Assembly (NCBI RefSeq): GCF_018614415.1 | Contig: NZ_JAGGOO010000117.1 | Location: 1 to 39,318 of the forward strand | Length of the DNA: 39,318 nucleotides | Source: Streptomyces sp. ISL-12 | GTDB lineage: Bacteria; Actinomycetota; Actinomycetes; Streptomycetales; Streptomycetaceae | Direction of reading: 5' to 3' | In this document: piece after piece, positions 23,038 through 29,701 of the stretch | Position numbering within the stretch: position 1 is the first letter of the stretch | Layout of the letters: the number at the start of each line of letters is the position of its first letter | Made by a program: the position numbers and the translations under genes | Notes under the pieces: model-generated | Seen by the model: only the letters and a program-made list of their open reading frames with translations | Told to the model about the DNA's origin: nothing | Database searches by the model: none

Positions 23038-24801
23038 TCAGACCTTGTCCGGCCCGAGGTCGGGGGCGTCCGTGAGCAGGGCACGTCCGGCGACACCGCC
23101 GTGCAGTTCCAGCAGGACAAGGTCGTTGGTCCCCGGACGCAGCACCGGCGCGGGCACGTACAGCGTGCGCTGCGGGCCCCGGTTCCAGTAGCGGCCGAGG
23201 GCGAAGCCGTTGACCCACGCCTGTCCCTTGGTCCAGCCGGGCAGCGCCAGGAAGGCGTCGGCGGGCTCCGTCACCTCGAACGTGCCGTGGTGGTAGGCCG
23301 GGGCGGCGGCCGGTCCGGTACCGGACGCCGTGAACGCCTCCGCGCCGGGCACACCGTGCGGCAGCGGACGGCATTCCCAGCCGTGCAGCACCGTCCTGTC
23401 GAAGGAGACCGGCCCGAGGAGGCCCTTGGGGTCCCCGATGTGCGGCCCGTAGTTGACCCCGCCCAGGTTCTCCACCAGGACGTCCAGCGTGGCGCCGGGG
23501 CGGGGCACGCGCACCGGCAGCGTCTCCTCGCCGCGCTCGCGCTCCAGCACGCCCGCCGGGGCACCGTCGACGAAGACCTGGGCCCGGTCGCCGACCCCGC
23601 CCTCGAAGCGCAGCAGTCCGTCACCGGCGGCGGGCACGGTGGTGCGGTACAGGGCCAGGCCGGACGCCTGTCCCAGCTCGTGCATCGCCAGCGGATCGTC
23701 ACCGTACGCCGCCGCTCCCGACGCCACGGCGTACGGCAGCAGCGGCGCCCGCCGGTCCAGCTCCACCGGTGTGGACGGCAGTTTGGGGCCCGCGGCCGGG
23801 ACGGGTTCGTCCGGCACCGGGGCGTGGCGGGCGATGACCTCGCGGAAGGCGTGGTACTTCGGCCCCGGGTCGCCGCACTCGGTGAGCGGGGCGTCGTAGT
23901 CGTACGAGGTGACGGTGGGGGCGTAGGCGTGGTGGTGGTTGGCGCCGTTGGTGAGGCCGAAGTTGGTGCCGCCGTGGAACATGTACAGGTTCACCGAGGC
24001 GCCCGCCGCCAGCAGCCGGTCCAGGTCGGCGGCGGCGTCGGCCGCGTCCCGCACGTGGTGCGGCCCGCCCCAGTGGTCGAACCAGCCGATCCAGAACTCG
24101 GCGCACATCAGCGGCCCTTCGCCCCGGTGGGCGCGGAGCGTGCCGAGCGACTCCTCGATCCGGCTGCCGAAGGTGCCGGTGGCGAGTACGCCCGGCAGGC
24201 TCCCGGCGGCCAGGTGGGCCGGGTCGGCCTGGTCGCAGGTGAACAGCAGTTCCTCGACGCCGCGCGCCCGCAGCCCCTCGGCGAGGTGCTTCAGGTACGC
24301 GGTGTCGTCGCCGTACGCTCCGTACTCGTTCTCCACCTGCACGGCGATGACGGGCCCGCCCGACGCGGCGAGGTGCGGCAGCAGCGGGGGCAGCAGCAGG
24401 TCGAGGTAGCGGTCGACGGCGGCGGTGAACCGGGGGTCGCCGCTGCGCAGCCGGATGTCCCGGTCCGCGGTGAGCCACGCGGGCAGCCCGCCCCCGTCCC
24501 ACTCGGCGCAGATGTACGGACCGGGCCGCAGCAGCACCCGCAGCCCCTCCTCGCCGGCCAGCCGCAGGAAGCGCGGCAGGTCGAGGATGCCGTCGAGGTC
24601 GAGCGGGCCTTCCGGGTCCGGTTGGTGGAAATTCCACGGGACGTAGGTCTCCACCGTGTTGAGCCCCATCAGGCGGGCCTTGCGCAGTCGGTCGGCCCAC
24701 TGCCGCGGATGGACCCGGAAGTAGTGCAGCGCACCGGAGATGATGCGGAACGGCTCGCCGTGGAGCAGGAATCCGTCGGACGTCGTCGTCAGGGCGGGCA
24801 T
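23038..24801 (-). CDS. GH35 beta-galactosidase
   Basis: A 587-residue retaining beta-galactosidase of family GH35. The catalytic TIM barrel (about 8-330) contains IISGALHYFRVHPRQW, YVPWNFHQ, GPYICAEWDGGGLP, the acid/base Glu159 in VQVENEYGAYG and the nucleophile Glu235 in LMCAEFWIGWFDHWGG. C-terminal jelly-roll domains end with GWTKGQAWVNGFALGRYW, typical of the family. There is no signal peptide, so it acts inside the cell on imported galactosides. The start at 24801 has GAAGGGA about 8 bp upstream. A LacI-type operator lies 49 bp before the start and a lacI gene lies just downstream. No transporter is adjacent. Confidence 0.94.
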   Translation of the reverse strand: MPALTTTSDGFLLHGEPFRIISGALHYFRVHPRQWADRLRKARLMGLNTVETYVPWNFHQPDPEGPLDLDGILDLPRFLRLAGEEGLRVLLRPGPYICAEWDGGGLPAWLTADRDIRLRSGDPRFTAAVDRYLDLLLPPLLPHLAASGGPVIAVQVENEYGAYGDDTAYLKHLAEGLRARGVEELLFTCDQADPAHLAAGSLPGVLATGTFGSRIEESLGTLRAHRGEGPLMCAEFWIGWFDHWGGPHHVRDAADAAADLDRLLAAGASVNLYMFHGGTNFGLTNGANHHHAYAPTVTSYDYDAPLTECGDPGPKYHAFREVIARHAPVPDEPVPAAGPKLPSTPVELDRRAPLLPYAVASGAAAYGDDPLAMHELGQASGLALYRTTVPAAGDGLLRFEGGVGDRAQVFVDGAPAGVLERERGEETLPVRVPRPGATLDVLVENLGGVNYGPHIGDPKGLLGPVSFDRTVLHGWECRPLPHGVPGAEAFTASGTGPAAAPAYHHGTFEVTEPADAFLALPGWTKGQAWVNGFALGRYWNRGPQRTLYVPAPVLRPGTNDLVLLELHGGVAGRALLTDAPDLGPDKV

Positions 24802-24849
24802 ACGGGGGTTCCCTTCGAGGGGGCGGGGCAGCGCGCGGGACCGAAATCG

Positions 24850-24863
24850 TGTTACCGGTAACA
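24850..24863. promoter_or_regulatory. LacI-type operator of the GH35 gene
   Basis: TGTTACCGGTAACA is a perfect 14-bp palindrome with the central CG of LacI/GalR-family sites. It lies 49 bp before the GH35 start, in an AT-richer patch. The neighbouring LacI regulator is the obvious candidate to bind it. Confidence 0.8.
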
Positions 24864-25058
24864 TGACACCCGCCGACCGGGCTTGGGGTCAACCCCCGCG
24901 CTGGTTCCCCGGCGGCCGGCCCAACTCCTCGGCGGCCGGCGGACGGGGTGCGCCCCGGACAGGATTGCCGCCGCCCCGACCGGGTACGCGAGGCGGGACC
25001 GCGCCCGTGCCGATCACCACGAGGACGGGCGGCACACCGCCGCTACCAGGGAACCGCC

Positions 25059-25460
25059 ATGGAGACTCCTGCGAACGACAACACCGCGACCCCCGCGCAG
25101 CGGGCGCTGGACACCCTCGCCGAGAACACCGCGGACACGGCGGCGCTCGACACGCTGGCGGGCAGCGAGGTGCTCGTACCGGTGCCGGACGACGCGAGCG
25201 ACGAGGACGCCACCGGCGCGACCTCGCTGGCGCTGCCCGTGCTGGAACAGTCGGGCGGCGGGCAGGTGGTGCCCGTCTTCACTTCGGAGCTGGAGATGGC
25301 CGACCTGCTGCCGTTCGTCTCCCGGTACCGCCTGGTGCCGCTCGGCGCCCTCGCCGCGCAGTGGCCGGCCGACGACCTGTCCCTGTCCATCGACGCCGGC
25401 TCCGAGCACCGGCTCACCCTCACCTCGGACGGCGTCCGCACCCTGCTGGCGCGCCCCTGA
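25059..25460 (+). CDS. SseB-family protein
   Basis: A 133-residue protein resembling the SseB N-terminal domain family. Its landmarks are EVLVPVPDD (about 37-45), then LALPVLEQSGGGQVVPVFTS, ELEMADLLPFVSRYRLVPLG and LSLSIDAGSEHRLTLTSDGV. Actinobacterial SseB-like proteins are small, cytosolic and of unknown role; enhanced-serine-sensitivity is the origin of the name and says little here. AGGGA precedes the ATG by 6 bp. It is convergent with the marR gene, with 7 bp between the stops and no room for a terminator outside the genes. Confidence 0.75.
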   Translation: METPANDNTATPAQRALDTLAENTADTAALDTLAGSEVLVPVPDDASDEDATGATSLALPVLEQSGGGQVVPVFTSELEMADLLPFVSRYRLVPLGALAAQWPADDLSLSIDAGSEHRLTLTSDGVRTLLARP

Positions 25461-25467
25461 CCGAGCC

Positions 25468-25866
25468 CTACGGGCCGTCGTCGCCCAGCGTCCGGGCCAG
25501 CACCGCCCGCTGCAACGGCAGCGTCTCGGCGTGCAGGTCGCGGCCCTCGGGGGTCAGCGCCACCCACACGCCGCGGCGGTCCTCCAGGCAGACGGTGCGC
25601 CGCACCAGGCCGTCCCGCTCCAGCCGGGCGATCAGCCGGGACAGCGCGCTCTGGCTGAGATGGACCCGGCCGACGAGGTTCTGCACCCGGCAGTGGTCCC
25701 CCTCCTCGTGCGCGGTGGCGGCGAGGAGGTCGAGCACCTCGAAGTCGCTCGCACCGAGGCCGTAGGGGTGCAGGACCCGGTCGATCTCACAGGACGTGCG
25801 CGCGTGCACCGAGAGGATCTCCCGCCACCGGTCCTCCAGGCGCGCACCGACCGTCTTCGCTGCCAT
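25468..25866 (-). CDS. MarR-family transcriptional regulator
   Basis: A 132-residue winged-helix regulator. It shows LDLLAATAHEEGDHCRVQNL, the recognition helix VHLSQSALSRLIARLERDGL, and the wing VRRTVCLEDRRGVWVALTPE followed by GRDLHAETL. MarR dimers bind palindromes and are released by small ligands or thiol oxidation; a Cys in the wing (TVCLEDR) and one in DHCRV could be redox-active. ATG at 25866 is chosen as the start of the conserved part; the open frame extends 26 codons upstream. It is divergent from the crcB pair, and a 20-bp partial palindrome lies 72 bp upstream (25939-25958). Fluoride-channel control by it is only a guess. Confidence 0.85.
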   Translation of the reverse strand: MAAKTVGARLEDRWREILSVHARTSCEIDRVLHPYGLGASDFEVLDLLAATAHEEGDHCRVQNLVGRVHLSQSALSRLIARLERDGLVRRTVCLEDRRGVWVALTPEGRDLHAETLPLQRAVLARTLGDDGP

Positions 25867-25938
25867 ATCCGCATGGTAGTACCGGGCCGGGCCCGCACCC
25901 GCGGGACCGGAGCCGCCCACCGGCGGACCCGTCGCCGA

Positions 25939-25958
25939 TATCATTCAAGTGTTCGATA
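25939..25958. promoter_or_regulatory. Candidate MarR operator
   Basis: A 20-bp partial palindrome (TATC...CA...TG...GATA) lies in the only AT-rich stretch between marR and the crcB genes. The length fits a MarR-family site. Low-confidence call based on symmetry and position. Confidence 0.35.
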
Positions 25959-26115
25959 AAGGGTGGTGGCGACCGGCCGGCCCGGCCCCGGCGCGGCCCG
26001 CGTTACGCTGGTCACCGGCCGCGCCCGCTCCCGCGCGGCGCGGCGGAGGGGCCCGCCGTACCCGAACCGCGGCACAGGCGCCGCCAACGGTCCCTGCTTG
26101 CGCACGAAGGCATCC

Positions 26116-26163
26116 ATGCCGGCGAGTAGGAAGACGCACCACCTCATGACCAGCCCCTCATGA
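26116..26163 (+). CDS. Probable 15-residue leader peptide coupled to crcB
   Basis: MPASRKTHHLMTSPS is encoded by 26116-26163. GAAGG (26106-26110) stands 5 bp before its ATG, whereas the crcB start at 26160 has no ribosome binding site of its own. The leader stop and the crcB start overlap as ATGA, so ribosomes finishing the leader could restart on crcB. The codons are ordinary; I see no run of one amino acid. Expression is untested and the open frame also extends further upstream. Confidence 0.5.
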   Translation: MPASRKTHHLMTSPS

Positions 26164-26624
26164 CCGCACCCGAGACCGAGAGCGCCGCCGCGCCTCCCGC
26201 CGCCCCACCCCGGCCCGTCCGGAGCCAGCTGCCCGTGCTCGCCGCCGTGGCGCTCGGCGGGGGCACCGGAGCCGCCGCCCGTTACGCGGCCACCCTGGGC
26301 TGGCCGGCCGGGACCGGCGGCTTTCCCTGGACCGTCTTCTGGGTCAACGTGGCCGGCTGCGCCGTGATCGGCGTGTTCATGACCGTCACCGACGTGTGGC
26401 CCGTCCACCGCCTGCTGCGGCCCTTCTTCGGCACCGGGGTGCTCGGCGGCTTCACCACCTTCTCGACGTTCACCGTCGACTTCCGGCAGCTGGCCGGGAC
26501 CGGGCACCTGCCCGTCGCCCTGGCCTACCTCGCCGCCACCCCGCTCGCGGCGCTCACCGCGGTCTGGCTCGCCGCCTCGGCGACCCGCCGGGTCCTGACG
26601 GTGACGGGCGGGCGGTCCTCGTGA
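26160..26624 (+). CDS. crcB1: Fluoride channel subunit CrcB/FluC (first)
   Basis: A 154-residue membrane protein with four hydrophobic helices, of the CrcB/Fluc family, which exports fluoride as a dual-topology dimer. Family motifs are GGGTGAAARY (33-42), WVNVAGC with the conserved Asn63, and GGFTTFSTFTVDF (96-108), which includes the Phe/Thr pore track. A proline-rich N-terminal tail of about 22 residues is extra. The second subunit gene overlaps by GTGA, so both are made together and should form a heterodimeric channel. Its start is the ATG in the ATGA overlap with the upstream leader peptide. No clear fluoride riboswitch is seen. Confidence 0.92.
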   Translation: MTAPETESAAAPPAAPPRPVRSQLPVLAAVALGGGTGAAARYAATLGWPAGTGGFPWTVFWVNVAGCAVIGVFMTVTDVWPVHRLLRPFFGTGVLGGFTTFSTFTVDFRQLAGTGHLPVALAYLAATPLAALTAVWLAASATRRVLTVTGGRSS

Positions 26625-26995
26625 ACTGGCTGCTCGTCGTAGCGGGCGCCATGGTGGGCGCCCCGCTCCGCTACCTCACCGACCGCACGGTGCGCGCCCG
26701 GTACGGCTCGGCCCTGCCCTGGGGCACCTTCCTGGTCAACGTCGCCGGCTCGCTGATCCTCGGCCTGCTCACCGGCGCGGCCCTCACGGGCGCGGCGGGC
26801 CCCCGCCTCCAACTGCTGCTCGGCACCGGCCTGTGCGGCGCCCTCACCACGTACTCGACCTTCTCGTACGAGACGCTGCGGCTGGCGGAGGCCGGGGACG
26901 GCCGGCACGCCGTCGGCAATGTGCTGCTCAGCGTGGCGGCCGGCGTCGGCGCGGCGTTCGCGGGCGTCGCCCTGGGCCGGGCCCTCTGGGGCTGA
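26621..26995 (+). CDS. crcB2: Fluoride channel subunit CrcB/FluC (second)
   Basis: A 124-residue four-helix fluoride channel subunit, near the standard CrcB length. It carries GAMVGAPLRYLTDR (9-22), FLVNVAGS with Asn40, and GALTTYSTFSYE (73-84). It starts with GTG that overlaps the stop of the first subunit by 4 bp, a classic translational-coupling arrangement. Charged residues near the helix ends differ between the two subunits, as expected for a fixed-orientation antiparallel heterodimer. The stop codon forms the loop of a short 5-bp hairpin (26988-27000) facing the convergent desaturase gene. Confidence 0.93.
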   Translation: MNWLLVVAGAMVGAPLRYLTDRTVRARYGSALPWGTFLVNVAGSLILGLLTGAALTGAAGPRLQLLLGTGLCGALTTYSTFSYETLRLAEAGDGRHAVGNVLLSVAAGVGAAFAGVALGRALWG

Positions 26996-27011
26996 GCCCC
27001 GCCCCCGCCGG

Positions 27012-28082
27012 TCACCGGGCGGCGCGCAGCGGCTCTCCGACGGCGCGCATGTGCCGCAGCGCCTCCCGGTGCGAGGCGAGCAGCCCCGTCTGGTGGTAGG
27101 GGACGCCCAGTTCGGCGCAGTACCGCTCGGTGATGTCCTGCGCCCGGGCCAGGGCGGGCGTCGGCATGCTGGGGAACAGGTGGTGCTCGATCTGGTAGTT
27201 GAGGCCGCCCATCAGCGCGTCGATGAACGCTCCGCCCCGGACGTTGCGGGAGGTGAGCACCTGACGGCGCAGGAAGTCCAGGCGCGTGCCCTCCTCGATC
27301 ATCGGCATGCCCTTGTGGTTGGGCGCGAAGACCGAGCCCAGGTAGACCCCGAACAGGCCCTGGTGGACGGCGACGAAGACGAGCGCCTTGCCGGGGGAGA
27401 GGACCGTGAACAGCCCGCCGAAGTACAGCGCGAAGTGAGCGACCAGCAGCGTGCCCTCCAGCACCGGCCGCTTCATGGACGGACCGCGCAGCGCCTTGAA
27501 GCTGTTGAAACTCAGGTTGAGGCCTTCGAGGGTCAGCAGCGGGAAGAACAGCGCGGCCTGGTGCTTCCCGACGAACCGCGCGATCCCCTCGGCCTGCCGC
27601 GCCTGCCGCCGGCTCCAGACCAGGATGTCGGGGGAGACGTCCGGGTCCTTCTCCTCGTGGTTGGGATGGGCGTGATGGCGCGTGTGCTTGTTCATCCACC
27701 AGCCGTAACTCATGCCGAGCAGCAGGTCGGCGGTGAGCAGACCGCCGGCCTCGCTGGGGCGCCGGCGGGAGAACACCTGGCGGTGGGCGAGGTCGTGGGC
27801 GGCCAGTCCGAGCTGGCCGAAGACGACGGCCAGGGCGACGGCGACGAACATCTGCCCCCAGCTGTCACCCAGCGCCAGGAACGCCGCCACGCACCCCGCG
27901 AGCGCGGCTCCCACCGCACCGAAACGCACCGTGTAGTACAGCGGGCGCCGCCGCAGCAGTCCCGCATCGGTGATACGGCGGGAGAGTTCGGCGAAATCAC
28001 TGCCCCGTTCCCGGTCCCGCGCGGGCCGGCGTATGGACGTGTTGTCTGTGCGCACCGTCGTGGGCGCCGTCGGATCGACCAT
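27012..28082 (-). CDS. Membrane fatty acid desaturase (front-end/acyl-lipid type)
   Basis: A 356-residue integral membrane diiron desaturase. All three histidine boxes are present: HDLAH (His96-x3-His100), HTRHH (His133-x2-His136-His137) and QIEHH (Gln297-x2-His300-His301). The Gln in the third box places it with the front-end (delta-6-like) and acyl-lipid desaturases. There is no cytochrome b5 domain, so it needs an external ferredoxin or flavodoxin. Four hydrophobic segments are visible. The ATG at 28082 has only GAAG upstream. It is convergent with crcB and divergent from the mannosyltransferase operon. A degenerate palindrome covers its start (28080-28097). It probably adjusts membrane fluidity. 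Confidence 0.9.
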   Translation of the reverse strand: MVDPTAPTTVRTDNTSIRRPARDRERGSDFAELSRRITDAGLLRRRPLYYTVRFGAVGAALAGCVAAFLALGDSWGQMFVAVALAVVFGQLGLAAHDLAHRQVFSRRRPSEAGGLLTADLLLGMSYGWWMNKHTRHHAHPNHEEKDPDVSPDILVWSRRQARQAEGIARFVGKHQAALFFPLLTLEGLNLSFNSFKALRGPSMKRPVLEGTLLVAHFALYFGGLFTVLSPGKALVFVAVHQGLFGVYLGSVFAPNHKGMPMIEEGTRLDFLRRQVLTSRNVRGGAFIDALMGGLNYQIEHHLFPSMPTPALARAQDITERYCAELGVPYHQTGLLASHREALRHMRAVGEPLRAAR

Positions 28083-28159
28083 GTACTTCAGTATGTGAAC
28101 GGCCACGCGGCAGCAGAATGATGTTGGCCCCCGAGCCCGGACGGTGCTCACCCCCGGGC

Positions 28160-28183
28160 GGGGGTGGGGCTGCCCCCACCCCC
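28160..28183. repeat. Strong G/C hairpin in a divergent intergenic region
   Basis: GGGGGTGGGG-CTGC-CCCCACCCCC has a perfect 10-bp stem and four-base loop. It lies between the divergent desaturase and MptB-like genes, where a terminator is not needed, about 108 bp before the mannosyltransferase start. A leader structure or regulatory site is possible. Confidence 0.7.
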
Positions 28184-28291
28184 GGCGGCACCGCGGCCAC
28201 CGGGGCGGGATCGCCCGGCGGTCACCCGCAGTCCCCCGGGCGGAGGGCGGCGCGTCGATTCCCGGCCACCCGGCGCCGACATGCTGCCCGC

Positions 28292-29701
28292 GTGCTGCCC
28301 GTCGTCCTCTCCGCCGACCTCCGCCGCTGCCGGTTGCTCGGCCTGGCCGGTACCGCCGCCCTCGCGACGGGCGGTGAGACGGCCGGTGCCCTGCCCGTGC
28401 GGGAGCTGCTCGCCCCCGCCTCCGGTGGCGCCGCCCTCGGCCTGGTCGCCGTCTACTTCGGCATCGTCCTGCTGATCGCGGCCTGGGCCCTGCTCGGACG
28501 TCTGGTGAGCGGCCCCGAGCCGCCGGCGCCGCGCGCCCTGCTGCTGGTCCTGGCGCTCTGGTCGGCACCGCTGCTGCTCGCCCCGCCGCTGTTCAGCCGG
28601 GACGTCTACAGCTACCTCGCGCAGGGCGCCATGGCCGACGCGGGCATCGACGTGTACACCCACGGCCCGGCCCGCCTCGGCGGACCGCTCGCCGACGAGG
28701 TCGCGCCGCTGTGGCAGCACACCAGCGCCCCGTACGGGCCGGTGTTCATCGGCGTCTCCGCCCTCCTGTCCGCCCTGACCCGCGGCGAACTCCAGGCGGG
28801 CGTCGCCGGGATGCGGCTGGTCGCGCTGGCCGGCGTCGCGCTGATGGCGCTCGCCCTGGCCCGGCTCGCCCGGCACAGCGGCGCCGACCCGGCCGCCGCG
28901 CTGTGGCTCGGCGCGCTCAACCCGCTGGTCCTGCTCCACCTGGTGGCCGGCGCCCACAACGACGCCGTCATGCTCGGGCTGCTCGGCGCCGGCCTGGTCG
29001 CCGCGCTGGGCCGGTGGCCCGCCGCCGGGGCCGCGCTGGTCACTCTGGCCGCCCTGGTCAAGGCGCCCGCCGCGCTGGGGCTCGCCGCCGTCGTCGTCCT
29101 CCGGATCCGCGCGGGCCGCCGCCCGGCGCGCGCCCTGCTGACGACCGCCCTCACGGCCGCGGCCACCACCGTCGCCGCCACCGCCGTGACCGGCACCGGA
29201 TACGGCTGGACCGCCGCCCTCGACACCCCCGTCTCGACCGGCAACTGGGCCCTGACGACCCTCCTCGGCAGCGCCACCCGCGACCTCCTGGAGGGCGTCG
29301 GCAGCGGCCTCGCCCACCTGGCCGTCCCCGCCTGGCACACCCTCGGCCTGGCGTGTGCCGCCGTCGCCGTACTCGTGGTCTGGCTCCGGCTGCGGCACCG
29401 CCCGGTGTACGCCGTGGGCCTCAGCCTCGCCGTCGTCGCCGCCCTCGGCCCGGCGATCCGCCCCTGGTACGCCCTGTGGGGCCTCTATCTGATCGCCGCC
29501 GCCGCGCCCGCCCCCGTACGGCACCGCGCGGCGGCCGTGGCCGGGGTGCTGGCCCTGGCCACCCTGCCCGGCGGCGGACCGGCGGACGCGGGCCAGCTGG
29601 CCCTGGCCGTGTGCGGCGGCGTCCTCGCCGCGGTCGTGCTGTGGCAGGCCCACCAGTTCCGGCAGGCCAGGCCGGCCCCGGCGCTGGACCCGGTCGGATG
29701 A
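28292..29701 (+). CDS. Polyprenyl-phosphomannose-dependent mannosyltransferase, MptB-like
   Basis: A 469-residue multi-pass (about 11-13 helices) GT-C glycosyltransferase resembling MptB, the alpha-1,6-mannosyltransferase of mycobacterial lipomannan synthesis. The GT-C acidic motif is LFSRDVYSYLAQG with a catalytic Asp in the first outside loop; ALNPLVLLHLVAGAHND and GPAIRPWYALW are further typical segments. It transfers mannose from a polyprenyl-phosphate carrier to a lipid-linked glycan outside the membrane. GTG at 28292 is chosen because the hydrophobic part starts there; no ribosome binding site is clear, and a longer low-complexity N-terminus is open upstream. The next mannosyltransferase overlaps by ATGA. 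Confidence 0.82.
   Translation: MLPVVLSADLRRCRLLGLAGTAALATGGETAGALPVRELLAPASGGAALGLVAVYFGIVLLIAAWALLGRLVSGPEPPAPRALLLVLALWSAPLLLAPPLFSRDVYSYLAQGAMADAGIDVYTHGPARLGGPLADEVAPLWQHTSAPYGPVFIGVSALLSALTRGELQAGVAGMRLVALAGVALMALALARLARHSGADPAAALWLGALNPLVLLHLVAGAHNDAVMLGLLGAGLVAALGRWPAAGAALVTLAALVKAPAALGLAAVVVLRIRAGRRPARALLTTALTAAATTVAATAVTGTGYGWTAALDTPVSTGNWALTTLLGSATRDLLEGVGSGLAHLAVPAWHTLGLACAAVAVLVVWLRLRHRPVYAVGLSLAVVAALGPAIRPWYALWGLYLIAAAAPAPVRHRAAAVAGVLALATLPGGGPADAGQLALAVCGGVLAAVVLWQAHQFRQARPAPALDPVG

Noticed and set aside
26040..26115. Possible fluoride riboswitch before crcB1 (GGCGGAGGGG-CCCGCC followed by AACCGCGGC...GCCGC).
   Set aside because: The layout of two short stems with an AACCGC linker loosely recalls the crcB motif, but the conserved GAUGG and UGAUG...CCUAC elements are missing. 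Only a covariance-model search (RF01734) could revive it.
25963..26115. Longer version of the leader peptide frame upstream of crcB (66 codons).
   Set aside because: The upstream part is Arg/Pro/Gly shadow-like and lacks a ribosome binding site; GAAGG before 26116 marks a shorter start.
26988..27000. 5-bp hairpin with the crcB2 stop codon in the loop.
   Set aside because: Very short stem that could arise by chance at this GC content; mentioned with crcB2 but not called as a terminator.
28118..28291. N-terminal extension of the MptB-like protein.
   Set aside because: The extra residues are Gly/Pro/Arg-rich low complexity across the intergenic hairpin, with no resemblance to a signal or membrane segment. 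GTG at 28292 gives a normal family N-terminus.
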